Shown here in pieces: positions 1 to 11,934 of a DNA stretch of 64,000 nucleotides. Source of the stretch: Sipunculus nudus (lineage: Eukaryota > Annelida > Sipuncula > Golfingiida > Sipunculidae); assembly GCA_026874595.1 (NCBI GenBank), contig CM049309.1, forward strand, positions 30,199,033 to 30,263,032, given 5' to 3'. Position numbers and translations under genes: made by a program. Each line of letters starts with the position of its first letter. Position 1 is the first letter of the stretch. The notes beneath the pieces are model-generated. The model did not search any database. It saw nothing but the letters and a program-made list of their open reading frames with translations, and was not told the DNA's origin.

Positions 1-1182
1 AACTGAAATAATTGTAAAGAAAGGAATAATTATAGAAAAATCATGAAGGCTAATACTGCAGTATTTTTATGAAACAAATTAAAATATTTTAATATAATGT
101 AAAAGTGTCATAGTTTGACTGAAGAAACCCGTATGATCATACTTATAAATGTGTTTTAAATGTCATTCAGTTTCTTCCCTGTCCTTTACTTTCCCAAGGC
201 CAGAGGAGTCCTGCAACAGTAAAGACTGACTGAGATGTAAAAGCCCTCCGAGCGCTCCAGTTGGGAGGATTTGAGAAACTTGCCCTGGGCGCTCCCTAGG
301 CATAATACAGAAGGAATTTTGAGTACGAAAGGTCCATACACCAAGCCAACCAGGTTTAGATATATTTTAGTTCATGTTAAATCAGAAATGGAAACAAAGT
401 CTATGATATATAAATTTTATTCTCTGAATATCAGGGGGAGTTTCCATTGACTATGACCATCCCCCCCCCCCCTTGCCAAAAAGTGTATGTGTGTGTGTGT
501 GGGGGGGGGGGGGGGGGTATATACACCATCCCCACCGACCCCCCTGTTGACGTCCCTGACTTTTGGGATTGACCCCCTGTCAGTGAGCTTTGTAACAACA
601 GCCAAGCCATTTGATTAGATATACCGTACTTTTACTGTATATATAGTAAAATTTGTAAGAGTTTGTAAAATACATGCAGTCTCAGTTGTTAATTCGTGTG
701 TGTGTGTGTGTGTGTGAGTGCTCGGCTTTCTTGAGTATCGTTTTTAATGTTTCAAAAGGGCCAGATTAACCCCGTGACAGAAAGAAAATCCTGAAGTCCT
801 CTGTCGCCCATTCCAAATGTATACTTCGGATAAATAGCATCCAGGGGAACACGTTCCTTGGTCATCTAAGCTTTTGTATTTATTCGCGGTAAATAAATGC
901 AGTGCTGAAAAATCTAAATAAATGTCAGATTTCACAACTTTGGTACAATTTTCCTGTTTATCATGCTACTGAACCAACATGAGATATTAGCAGTTCTGTA
1001 GCGAGTTATAGCACGGGTACTCAAGTAGACATATCTCTAGTCATATTATAATGTCGAAATCACAAGAAAAAATGCTAAACAAAGCTATACTGTTAAACAA
1101 CATAAGCAGAACTTCCAACACTCTCTCAAGTTCAGAATATATGTGTAAACAGCTTAAAAATCGCTGTCTTATATATACCTAC
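1..1182. other. no gene seen; GPCR intron continuing past the left edge
   Basis: No convincing exon was found on either strand. In particular, no reading frame carries a DRY-type motif that would continue the GPCR exon at 1183-1383, so the next coding exon probably lies outside the window. The stretch holds a (GT)n run near 697-715 and a G/C-homopolymer repeat at about 425-570. Confidence 0.6.
425..570 (-). repeat. fragment of a dispersed G-tract repeat family
   Basis: Read on the minus strand, the segment begins with the phrase CAGGGACGTCAA, then a G-rich run with a TATATAC motif, then a second G-run leading into GGTCA. The same order of motifs occurs on the plus strand near 24852-24900 and 51052-51130. 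It is therefore a partial copy of the same dispersed repeat. A (GT)n/(G)n tract lies inside it. Confidence 0.5.
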
Positions 1183-1383
1183 CAGCTCGAGGCTGCAAGG
1201 AATGCGTTTCCTAACCAAAACCTGTAAGGCCAGATCTCCCTGAAGGCCAGCTGGACGGCGGGGGTATTGGTCAGGGAATGTCGTATCAGGCAATGTGGAA
1301 AAAGACAGAACAGAGTCCCGATGTCGCTGACCGCCAGTCCTCGGAGGTACCAGGCCGCGGGCAGGGAAGGCCACGGGTCAACA
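1183..1383 (-). CDS. rhodopsin-like GPCR, third coding exon (TM2 to start of TM3)
   Basis: This internal exon is 201 nt long. It has a 3' splice site after a pyrimidine-rich tract ending GCAG (1384-1403) and a donor GTAGGT at 1182-1177. The frame reads YLRGLAVSD (TM2, conserved Asp2.50), then IGTLFCLFPHC, an extracellular loop of about 25 residues, and a TM3 start NAFLAASSW. LAVSD followed by a hydrophobic stretch is the hallmark of class A receptors. The preceding exon at 8943-9111 ends two bases into a codon and this exon begins with the one base needed, so the frame is continuous. The usual TM3 cysteine (3.25) is not visible. The exon ends inside TM3, and the rest of the receptor is beyond the left edge. 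The ligand class cannot be named; the overall look is of an invertebrate neuropeptide receptor. Confidence 0.75.
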
Positions 1384-1403
1384 CTGCCAGCAGAAAAAGA
1401 AAA

Positions 1404-4085
1404 CTAGGTCACCGACCAAATAGGCTACTGTTCAACGCTGGTCAGGAGGAAAATAAAATTATATTTAGGTTACAGACAGAATAGGATACGGTTCAACGCT
1501 GGTCAGGAGGAAAATAAAATTATATTTAGGTAACAGACAGTATAGGACACGGTTCTACGCTGGTCAGGAGAAAAATACAATTATACTTAGGTTAAGACAG
1601 AACAGAATACGGCTCAACGCTGGTCAGGAGGAAAATAAAACTACATTTAGGTTACAGGCAGAAAAGGCTTCCGTTCAGCGCTGGTAACGAGGAACATACA
1701 ATTACATTTAGGTTACAGACAGATAGGATACGGTCCAACGCTGGTCAGGAGGAACATAAAATTACATTTAGGTTACAGACAGAATAGGATACGGTCCAAC
1801 GCTGGTCAGGAGGAAAATAAAATTATATTTAGGTTACAGACAGTTTAGGACACGGTTCAACACTGGTCAGGAGGAAAATACAATTATACTTAGGTTAAGA
1901 CAGAACAGAATACGGCTCAACGCTGGTCAGGAGGAAAATAAAATTACATTTAGGTTACAGACAGATTAGACTACGGTCCAACACTGGTCAGGAGGAACAT
2001 AAAATTACATTTAGGTTACAGACAGAATAGGATACGGTCCAACGCTGGTCAGGAGGAACATAAAATTACATTTAGGTTACAGACAGAATAGGATACGGTC
2101 CAACGCTGGTCAGGAGGAACATAAAATTACATTTAGGTTACAGACAGAATAGGATACGGTCCAACGCTGGTCAGGAGGAAAATAAGATTATATTTAGGTT
2201 ACAGACAGAATAGGATACGGTTCAACGCTGGTCAGGAGGAAAATAAAATTATATTTAGGTAACAGACAGTATAGGACACGGTTCTACGCTGGTCAGGAGA
2301 AAAATACAATTATACTTAGGTTAAGACAGAACAGAATACGGCTCAACGCTGGTCAGGAGGAAAATAAAACTACATTTAGGTTACAGGCAGAAAAGGCTTC
2401 CGTTCAGCGCTGGTAACGAGGAACATACAATTACATTTAGGTTACAGACAGATAGGATACGGTCCAACGCTGGTCAGGAGGAACATAAAATTACATTTAG
2501 GTTACAGACAGAATAGGATACGGTCCAACGCTGGTCAGGAGGAAAATAAAATTATATTTAGGTTACAGACAGTTTAGGACACGGTTCAACACTGGTCAGG
2601 AGGAAAATACAATTATACTTAGGTTAAGACAGAACAGAATACGGCTCAACGCTGGTCAGGAGGAAAATAAAATTACATTTAGGTTACAGACAGATTAGAC
2701 TACGGTCCAACACTGGTCAGGAGGAACATAAAATTACATTTAGGTTACAGACAGAATAGGATACGGTCCAACGCTGGTCAGGAGGAACATAAAATTACAT
2801 TTAGGTTACAGACAGAATAGGATACGGTCCAACGCTGGTCAGGAGGAAAATAAGATTATATTTAGGTAACAGACAGTATAGGACATGGTTCAACGCTGGT
2901 CAGGAGGAAAATACAATTATACTTAGGTTAAGACAGAACAGAATACGGCTCTATGCTGGTCAGGAGGAAAATAAAATTACATTTAGGTTACAGGCAGAAA
3001 AGGCTTCCATTCAGCGCTGGTAACGAGGAAATATAAAGTTATATTAAAGTTACAGACAGATTAGACTACGGTCCAACGCTGGTCAGGAGGAACATAAAAT
3101 TACATTTAGGTTACAGACAGAATAGGATACGGTCCAACGCTGGTCAGGAGGAACATAAAATTACATTTAGGTTACAGACAGATTAGACTACGGTCCAACG
3201 CTGGTCAGGAGGAACATAAAATTACATTTAGGTTACAGACAGAATAGGATTCGGTCCAACGCTGGTCAGGAGGAACATAAAATTACATCTAGGTTATAGG
3301 CAGAATAGGATACGGTCCAACGCTGGTCAGGAGGAAAATAATATTATATTTAGCTTACAAACAGAAAAGGATAGGGTTCAACGCTGGTCAGTAAGAAAAT
3401 TAATTTATATGTAGGTTACAGGCAGAAAAGGCTACCGTTCAGCGCTGGTAACGAGGAAATATAAAATTATATTCAAGTTACAGACAGATTAGACTACGGT
3501 TCAACGCTGGTCCAATGGAAAATAAAATTACAATTAGGTTACAGACAGAAAAGGCTACCGTTTTACCCTGGTCACGAGGAAAATAAAACAGATAGAATAG
3601 GCTATACCGTTCAACGCTTGTCACGAGGAAAATAAAATCGATAGAATAGGCTACCGTTCTACGCTTTTCACGAGGAAAATAAAGTTATGTTGAGGTTACA
3701 GACAGAAAAGGCTCCCGTTCAACGCTGGTCAGTAGCAAAATAAAATTATATTTAAGTTACAGACAGAATAGGCTACGGATCAACGCTGGTCACAAGCAAA
3801 ATAAGGTTTTATATTTAGGTTACAGACAGAAAAGGTTTCCGTTCTACGCTGGTCTCGAGGAAGATAGAATTGATAGAACAAGCTACCATTTAACGCTGGT
3901 AACGAGGAAAATAAAATATTTATAGGTAATAGAAAGAATAGGCTACGTTCAACGCTGCTCAGGAGCAAAATATTGTTGTATTTCGGCTATAGGCAGAATA
4001 GGCTACCGTACAACGTTGGTCAAGAGGAAAATATATTTATATTTAGGTTACAGACGGAATAGGCAACCGTTAAAATCTGGTCATG
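1404..4085 (+). repeat. 61-bp minisatellite, about 44 units, with higher-order repeat
   Basis: A unit of about 61 bp recurs from just beyond the GPCR exon acceptor to about 4085. Its landmarks are CGCTGGTCAGGAGG, TTAGGTTACAGACAG and AATAGGATACGGT. Unit variants (for example GGTTCTACGC followed by the AAGACAGAACAGAATACGG variant) recur in the same order about 729 bp apart (1560 against 2289; 1843 against 2572; 1964 against 2693). This is a 12-unit higher-order repeat. Units after about 3300 are more diverged. Lies wholly in a GPCR intron. Confidence 0.9.
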
Positions 4086-5760
4086 AGGAAGTGTCAACCA
4101 GACATAAACCGTGACATTTTGGGTGCCAAGCCGGGATTGTACAAACAGCAAATGAAGCAGGTTAGAACTATACACGTGGAAGAGTTGACTGATATTTCAC
4201 AGCAGATCGGCCTTAATGGCGCCGAGAAGACACAGTTAATAAATGATGAGATGACCAGACAGCATAAAGAGACAGCAGCTCCCAGAAAAGCTGAGAAAGC
4301 CAAAATACCGTTAGGGTCTGTACATGCGCTTGAATCCCTACATGTATGGAATTTGGTTTACATAATGTTAAAAAGTCGTTATAAATAATCTCCTTCCCTG
4401 TACTCAACGTTAAACAAAGATATAACGCTTGCCTCTACTGATTAAAATAAAGAATTGAAAAGGCCGGTATTCTCGTGTCGATCAATGGGCGATAACACAT
4501 TTAAAATTCCTATTTTGTCAGGTATTTCCGGTGGAAGAAATTTACAGTCGTTAAATAGTCAGCATTTCTTTCTATAACGGCATCATCTATTCCACCCAGT
4601 GTACCACATGTAATAAGCTCTTGTTTGCAACTGATCTATGCTGAACTATGCTACTAACGAAATTGGGACCGTTAAACTCGGGCGATCAGGTGCATTAATG
4701 TCCGGCAAGATTATGGACTTTCATACACGGCTGTCAACGCTGGTAAAATTCTACAAGATAAACGGCATTCCTGACCCCACGTAATCATACAGGAAAAGGC
4801 TACCGTTGAATATTCAGAGACATTGTTTTCCAGAACATGATGAGACGCCAGATCAGTTCATCGTTGTCTCTGGGAATGTCGAGAGACGCGGCTTGAGGTG
4901 TCCGGTGCTGGTAAGGATCACACAAGTTTACAACTTTGATAATTCGGAAACAACTTGTGAACACTTATCCTAAAAGCTATATATTTCAAGAGAGAGTACC
5001 GAGAGACTTTACGGACTCGCAGCAATACCCACTGCATGGCACATGAATTTCAACCCATTGATAGAGCACACACAAGTTAACAAATTGGACTACAACACCA
5101 GCAACAGTCCACCTACGCTTTATATGCAGCGGTTACGCTACGTTGAACTATTCGCTACACTACCCGCTGCATTAAACCGCGGTAGCGGTCAGATTTGGCC
5201 ACCAGGCGGTGCTGTATGTGTGGAAATCCCCCTGCGTAATTTTTAACCAAACACATTGCAGGTATCACCATGCACAATCGGATGTTCTTCGAGATACCGG
5301 TCCCTTTACACTACTTTTGGAAAGCGCATGGTAGCACAGACTTTTTCCATCCCCTTTACTTTCAACACAGTCTCTATACTGACTTGTCTTAGGTCAGTTA
5401 TCCCCCCAGTCTGCATATTTCCTGTATTGCCGTGCAACACAAGCTTGCCACCGGCAAAGCTATGTTTGTTTAAACGCTCAGCCAATCAGATTTCTTCTAC
5501 CAGTTCTGAAGATTAGTTTTAAACGCAGGGCCAATCCGATTTTACTTTATCCAGCGCAAACTGACTGGGTGTTGCAAAACCTGAAAAATCCTGCCATTTC
5601 TCACAGCGTGTGAGTGGAAGGTAACTGGGCCGGGAGGTCACGCGCTGTGATCAGAGCGTACAGTTCACCCGAAGTACCCATTAATCAGGTTTCGATACAA
5701 GAATCCAGTGTTACAGATGCCGCGGTTATGGGCATTGTCTTGCTGTGTGTCCTAATAAAA
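4083..5760 (+). pseudogene. decayed Ty3/gypsy-type gag remnant
   Basis: An open stretch at 4083-4388 encodes a charged helical segment including EELTDISQQIGLNGAEK and a basic tail, in the style of retrotransposon gag N-termini. About 1.3 kb downstream on the same strand, 5709-5750 encodes a canonical zinc knuckle, C-X2-C-X4-H-X4-C (CYRCRGYGHCLAVC). Together they suggest a gag gene whose middle has lost its frame. No protease or reverse transcriptase is seen after it; the next recognisable piece is an integrase scrap at 6351. The knuckle is what the sequence shows directly. Assigning the first ORF to the same gag is inference, and it could be unrelated. The remnant lies within a GPCR intron, antisense to the host gene. 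Confidence 0.5.
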
Positions 5761-6350
5761 TAGGCGGATCTAGAGGGGGTCTTAAGGTTTTAATTTTTTT
5801 TCTGCCCTGCCTTGCATATATCGTAGGTTCTTATCCATCAAATAATATTGCATCGATACATGTCATAAGAGATTATATATCAAGTTTATCCCATGCATTC
5901 CTAACCATTTCTCCAATAATCTTCTCCTGTAGTTTTTAACGTGGCGTTACCTCTTGGTCAATGGACTGTCAGACGCGGCTCACATCTTTTTTATTACGAT
6001 AAGATATGTTAGAGTTTATAATATAAGTTGTAACTGGTAATTTTTATTAATTTTTTTGCCGTCATTTCGTTAAAAAAAAAAATCCATTTTTTTACGTTAT
6101 AATCTGCATAATCGTTATAATCGACTGAACACATGACCTTGTTTTATTTGCTTGAGATATTTAATGTCCCCATTTACAGAGATGCTGAAAGAAGGAAGGG
6201 CTACAGGTCTGTCTTACACTTGTACCCCTCCCCCCCCCTATAGAAACAATACTGGATTCGCCACTGACTAAGTCACAAGGAAACTATAGTTGCCAAAAAA
6301 AAAAAAAGATTATTGGAGCGCTATTGGAGAAGATGTAACTGTTGGACAAA

Positions 6351-6780
6351 CGGTTCAAACGTGTTGTTGCAGACCTGGTCGGTCCAGTGTCAAATCATAG
6401 TCCAGCAAATCACCAGTACATACAAACCCTGGTAAACTATGCAACTAAGTTGACACTAAGTGGCCAACGAACTTAGTTCATGCCAAGATCACGTTTATTA
6501 AGTATCAAAGACGCATATCAAAAACCATATCATATATGGTTTGGCATAGAGAGAGATCGTAGATAGATGCTTCGTAGGTTATGCCAGGAGCAACCCGGGC
6601 AGTGACATCGTATCAGTTCGGTCCATTTCGATTCGGCCCTCAGTGTGGACGAACAACTCGCGGGCCAGGCGATATCATGAAGGAAATGTGGAACAACCAC
6701 CAAAGCTACCAGTATGTGGCCGAGTTAAGAGACTTTGGTCATTTGGATGAAGTGGGAGCAATCACTGGTATGTACGTCTA
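6351..6780 (+). pseudogene. integrase core fragment (Ty3/gypsy-like)
   Basis: The frame at 6351-6456 reads FKRVVADLVGPVSNH, then a YIQTLVNYATK segment. This matches the start of a retroviral-type integrase core, with its first catalytic Asp in the ADLVGP motif and the next beta strand ending in a YAT motif. The second Asp and the Glu are not found in frame. The open stretch 6581-6777 (with PGDIMKEMW) could be the decayed continuation or an unrelated sequence. It ends at a GTATGT that resembles a splice donor. With the zinc knuckle at 5709-5750 it forms a heavily deleted element of about 2.7 kb on the plus strand. Confidence 0.5.
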
Positions 6781-8942
6781 CTTATTTGTAAACAGCAGTA
6801 TATTTCAATTAAAATTTATTGTAAAAGCCCCCCCCCCCTAAAAAAAAGTTCTGTCTGAAATACTGAGCAAGCACACTTGAAACCTTTATTTATTGATTTT
6901 TGGTCAACGCAAAATTAACTATTACAAACATTGTAAAAGCGTACGTGATACCAATAATTAGAAAATAGACTTTAAAATTAAAAAAAATTCCTATTAATTA
7001 AAAAAGGAGATCTATCAAGCTTCTTACTGAAAATCGATAAAAATCATAGCGAAATGCATTACTCGGTACAATATACATGTGTCTATCTGTTTTTTTATAG
7101 ATAATGTTCCATAAAGTTTATATTTAATTCCCTAGAATGTTTCATATGAAAGTGACGACATAAAAGAGCAATTTAGAATTTTAAAATAGATCTCCAGTTT
7201 ATGTTCGGCTATACCTTTTGGACTCTTTCCGTTAAACTGCCAGATCAGATGTGTCCATCTTTGTTATAGTTTGCTATATTTTTAGAGTGTTTACACGACG
7301 TCATCTAATCAGCAGCTGTCAGCTGGGAGAGTTTTTGTCTTGGCTGCCATTAATTACGCTGGTATGTTGTAAAATGTAGGCTGATTTCAAATATCTTTAA
7401 TAATTCATTTTCTTAAATATTGTCTAAGGTGGGTGTTCTTTTCATTTGTTGCAAAATAGGTCCATCAATATCTAACATCAAAGAATAAACTGAATAAATG
7501 TAAACAGAAAGCTTTACATTGAAATGAATATATTATGAAAACTTCACAAATGTTTATGTCTAGGCATGGCATCATATATGTCGGGTCAGAAGCCTGAGTT
7601 TTGACATATCATCACGTGTGATAAATAATGGATCACCTTCTATTACCGTTTTAAAAGGGCAAGGGGTGTCAAACAAAAGCTGTTCATAATTACCATAGAA
7701 ACACTTGAAGAACAAATAAGACAGATGACTAAAATCAAAGGCTTTAAATGTTTCGGAAAAGATTAGTAAAACATTAAACAATGGTATTATGCATGCATTG
7801 TTTGTCACAAGAGGTTCCGAATTCGACATAGCACAGAAGGGTGATCCATCATATGTATTTAGCACTACATTAACGGATACAGGGATGACATAAATCACAA
7901 TAAACAGAATGCAACAAACAAAAATCTGATCTTGAAATGTAGATCTGTAGCGTTATGTTGGAATCTTCTGGTACAATTGTATTGGCAAAGTTGTGGCACA
8001 GTTGATAAATGTGATACTTGTACTTCAAAACCCTCAAGTGAATTTTCAAATAAATATATAAATAAACAGATAAACTCTATGGCAATCCGTTTTATGTGGA
8101 ATGGAGGACAAGGAATGATAAACAGAAATCTAATGTATGATACCAAAACAGAGAACAATTATAATCAGCATGATTAATGTTGAAGGTAAGAAAAACAGAG
8201 GACTGATGGTGTGGTGGATGTAGCCGTGATAAACACGACTCAGGGCCCCCTACTGAGTCGTGACAAAAGCCATATTTAGAACCGCCCTGCAAGTCCACGC
8301 CACGCTTTATAACCGTATCTCCGCATACAGTCAGCAGGCAGACCGCAGGCAGAAATCTCCCGTACATGCAGAACAATATATACGAATATATTTGGTTATA
8401 ACGGAATGTTTCTCTCACATGGTAGGTGTCGTTGGAGAGATAAGAAACTTATTAAAAGGTCTAGTGGGTTTATTTGAAGTGGCACGATACTTGGAAGCCA
8501 TGAGGCGTTGTCAAAAATGACGAAAATATTTGCATCTTCATGGGGCCTTATAATGCGATCCTCAGAGTTAGATGTCCAGGCACTCTGGCAAGCCAGTGAT
8601 CTGGTCATAATGTCAGAGGGCCGACCTGATGCTAAGGTGGATGAAACTATAAGGGACCGGTTGAAATCCACTAAATGTGTTTTTAATCCTGTTTGTTGTG
8701 GCGGTACTTTATATCTTTTATTCTTAAATTTATATGATTAGTAGGCTAAATTTAATCATACATTCAATTGTTCCACTTTGTGTGCAGGTATGGAAGTTAT
8801 GAGAACAGTACACTCCTGTATAATGCCCGCGATTTTCACAGAGCAGCACATTATTTGAACAAGGTATTCTGAATTCTTGTTTCAGTAAGCAATGTATTGT
8901 TATAAATGTATGACAAAATGAAATGTGATAACAAAATGATAC
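6781..8942. other. GPCR intron, no recognised feature
   Basis: Intronic sequence between the TM1 exon and the repeat-rich left part. Open frames of 80-108 codons occur on both strands at 7572-8741, but none has a recognised domain and their boundaries do not coincide with good splice sites. The plus-strand frame at about 8490-8670 looks mildly coding-like (charged, amphipathic) but was not recognised. A C-run lies at 6829-6838. Confidence 0.5.
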
Positions 8943-9111
8943 CTGAGTACAATGAGCGAGAGGACGCTGCCAGGGATACCAACTGCGGCCAGCAGCGGGA
9001 TGAGCCATCCGTATACCACGTGATCAATCATCGAGGACACGGCGTCTGTTGGGGCCATCGCGGCCGGAGATGACGTCACGCTTTTGGTGCCGGTGCTCTC
9101 CAACATATATC
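8943..9111 (-). CDS. rhodopsin-like GPCR, second coding exon (stalk and TM1)
   Basis: This internal exon is 169 nt long. Its acceptor follows the pyrimidine tract CTTTTCCCCGCAG and its donor is CAG|GTATCA. It enters in phase 1, which matches the single leftover base of exon 10167-10299, and leaves in phase 2, which matches exon 1183-1383. It encodes a Ser/Thr-rich extracellular stalk and then a hydrophobic helix, YGWLIPLLAAVGIPGSVLS. This aligns with TM1 of class A receptors around the usual G-N(1.50)-x-L-S motif, but here the near-invariant Asn1.50 is replaced by Ser (GSVLS). The substitution is visible in the sequence; whether it affects function is unknown. Confidence 0.75.
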
Positions 9112-9424
9112 CTGCGGGGAAAAGTAATAGCTTCGTTTCCATTACATAAATTTTTTATGAGAACTAAAATTAGGCCTATAACAGAAAGACTGTTGGAGAA
9201 GGTCGGGGCATTATCTGAACGTTCATTGTTTTAAAAGCATACAAATATACGGTTAACAAGTCGTTTAAAATGAATACCTCCTGTATGGGCGAGTAAATAA
9301 CATTATCCCCACTTTAATCATTTATCAAAATTTATTTTTCGACATCATTCAATTTATTTTCGCCTTACAAGATTAGTCAGTTCATGCGCCTTAAAGATCT
9401 ATAAATTCGTTTACTATTCAAGAT

Positions 9425-9800
9425 CAGTCAAGTGATTTGACTTACAAGATCAGTCAAGTGATTTTACTTACAAGATCAGTCAAGTGATTTGACTTGCAAG
9501 TCATGCAGTCAAGTGATTTGACTTACAAGATCAGTCAAGTGATTTGACTTACAAGATCAGTCAAGTGATTTGACTTACAAGATCAGTCAAGTGATTTGAC
9601 TTACAAGATCAGTCAAGTGATTTGACTTACAAGTCATGCAGTCAAATGATTTGACTTACAAGTCATGCAGTCAAGTGATTTGACTTACAAGATCAATCAA
9701 GTGATTTGACTTACAAGATCAGTCAAGTAGTTTGACTTACAAGATCAGTCAAGTAATTTGACTTACAAGTCAGTCAAGTGATTTGACTTACAAAATCTGT
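9425..9800 (+). repeat. 26-bp tandem repeat with internal palindrome, about 14 units
   Basis: The unit is about 26 bp, GATCAGTCAAGTGATTTGACT plus TACAA. Each unit contains an inverted repeat, AGTCAA...TTGACT, around a short loop. A subset carries the variant GTCATGCAGTCAA in place of GATCAGTCAA. Lies in the GPCR intron between exons 10167-10299 and 8943-9111. Confidence 0.9.
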
Positions 9801-10166
9801 CAAACTGATTGTATTACAAATTAAACGGAGCAAGGAAGGGCAACCTGGCGAGGCAGGTCACGTGTTACCCTTTACAACATCAGTCAAGTTATTACCTTTA
9901 ACAGCGAATGAATTTTTTATTGCAAACTCAAAAGAATAATTAATTTTATGGAAAGAATAAATAGGAAATATTTATCATTTATTATGTGTTTAATGAATTA
10001 GGCTACTAGTATATGTTGTGACAAAAAAACAGTCATACCATATTTGATATATTTGAATGTGATTACATGTATTTATAAAGTTTATTTGACCAGACGGAAC
10101 ATTTATCAGGAATGTACAAAAATCAGACTTAAGTGTGAGTAAGAGATTATATAACCAAAAGTGTAC

Positions 10167-10299
10167 CTGTTCCAGTGCTCGGCCACGTGTTGATTTCATT
10201 TCCGCCGGGACTCTTTCCTTCCGTTGTCCCATTCCAACTTTCTGCCATGAAGATTTCGCTAAAATCCCACCGTCCTGTAGTGGAAGTCATAGTGAAGGT
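10167..10299 (-). CDS. rhodopsin-like GPCR, first recognised coding exon (extracellular N-terminus)
   Basis: The exon runs from an acceptor (CTGTTACAG|ACC, boundary 10299/10300) to a donor ACAG|GTACAC (10167/10166). An in-frame ATG at 10290-10288 begins MTSTTGRWDFSEIF and gives 41 codons plus one base. That base completes a Gly codon with the first two bases of exon 8943-9111. The segment is hydrophilic, with one N-glycosylation sequon (WNGT, Asn20) as expected of a receptor ectodomain, and has no signal peptide, as is common in this class. The nine bases before the ATG are also open, so the true start could lie in an upstream exon (candidate at 15176-15226). The three chained exons give 494 coding nt in one uninterrupted frame, about 164 residues through TM1, TM2 and the start of TM3. 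Confidence 0.65.
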
Positions 10300-11930
10300 C
10301 TGTAACAGAAATATAGTGACAAACACATCGCTTAGGATGGGTAAGGGCATTATTTTATGCCCTAATTTCCTGTGAACCATTCAGTTATGTTTTGGACATA
10401 TTTTAATATACAAATACCTCTTGCCTGATTTTTTAATGCTCTGATCCAGATAGGATGGTGTGCAATACTGCACAATAATGTTTTCAAAACAAAACTTTCA
10501 ATTTTATGGGTCGTCCATATCATGGTTCTTAAAAATATAAATAATGACGTGAATGACTATACTTCATTTTTTCTATATTAATAAGGATGCATACTGAAAA
10601 TACAATAGATGATTTATCAGCTCGCGTGTCGTGATATTTTAAAAGATATTGCAGAATTTTAGGAAATATTCAAAGACTTTAACAGAGTTTTTTTTTTTAT
10701 CAAAGCATTGTTCGTGAGGAGCTGAGCCAAATCTTCATGTCTGTAAAGTACACAATTATTGATCAGAGATTATTGCAATCAAATAAGCTTAATAAGCGGA
10801 TCATCACAGGTTAAATTACAAACATCTTTAAAGGTGTTTCTGTTTTTAATCAACTTGCACTGGCTGATGTCACTAATTTGTTTGTGCAATAATGTGACAT
10901 CATTTTCTGGCAATTATCCTGGTCATTTTCTTTATCCGAGATAAAATGCTCTGAGGTCATTTTGTTAATTAAGCAATTACCGGTAAGGTGATTACAAGTA
11001 TGATCGGTGGATGATGATATAATTTAAAGGGGCAAGAGCGACACCCGGGATCGTCCGGGCCACAATTTCTCTAATTGATGTACTAAATTACTGAATGCTG
11101 TCATTTTATTTTTCAGTAATACTTAAGGTTTGAGAGATAAAAACACACCATTTAGAAAATATTAACTCAGCAACATGCTTCTTCCCTCGGCTTTAAAATA
11201 TGTAATCTTGTGATATTTGTATCTATGTTCCTAACTCTTATACTCCAAGACTATTTGGAGCTAACACTTGTTAAACTCTAAAGAAACTTTCCTTATATGG
11301 GAATTTATATATTTGAATGTCTCATTATACACTCATTACTGTTTGAATAAAAAGACAGAAATGCATAGATACATAAAATCCATTAATTTATATATTTATT
11401 TTTTAATCAAATTCCAAATTTATTTCAAATATACATTTTTTATATCACGCACAAATTTAAATATAATTTCAGCAAAGGTATTTCCAAGGATTTGATATGA
11501 AATAAATAACCACTTTCTCAGAATACAATGCATATAAACCTAGACAGCAGTTATGTTTACTCTCAGAGGAAGTAGAAGTTTATTTATTTTATATAAGCAA
11601 TCATTGAAATGTAGGCATCATGGCCGTACGATCATTCCAAGTGATCTCTGTGTAATATTGCCCAAAATGCATCTGCCATTATCTGATTTTTTTTTCTTTT
11701 TCTCCGCTATTCAAATTTTATCCCGTTTCCGAGAGTTCAAAAATTGAACAAATGACCGGTCATGACGCTCAGCTGAATAGTTTGGCTAATAAATAAAGAA
11801 ATTATTTTAGAACAAAGAAGCGCATAACTGTAAATGTTGGTTTGGCTGGGAAGTAGGAGGAGAGATGAGTTGGTAATAATTAAAGCATCTGTCGGATTAC
11901 ACTCTTAAAAACAGATACAATAGAAACATT
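10300..11930. other. no gene or clear repeat seen
   Basis: AT-rich sequence with scattered homopolymers. No frame of interest and no paired splice sites were identified. This would be intron or 5' flank of the minus-strand GPCR gene. Confidence 0.5.
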
Positions 11931-11934
11931 TAGT

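Noticed and set aside
1132-1374. 80-codon minus-strand frame ending in KLFTHIF as a gene
   Set aside because: The real coding frame of this stretch is the neighbouring one encoding LRGLAVSD of the GPCR; this is its shadow.
7572-8671. Overlapping frames on both strands as GPCR exons or a transposon
   Set aside because: None shows TM3-TM7 motifs or a transposase or RT motif, and splice signals do not match the GPCR phases.
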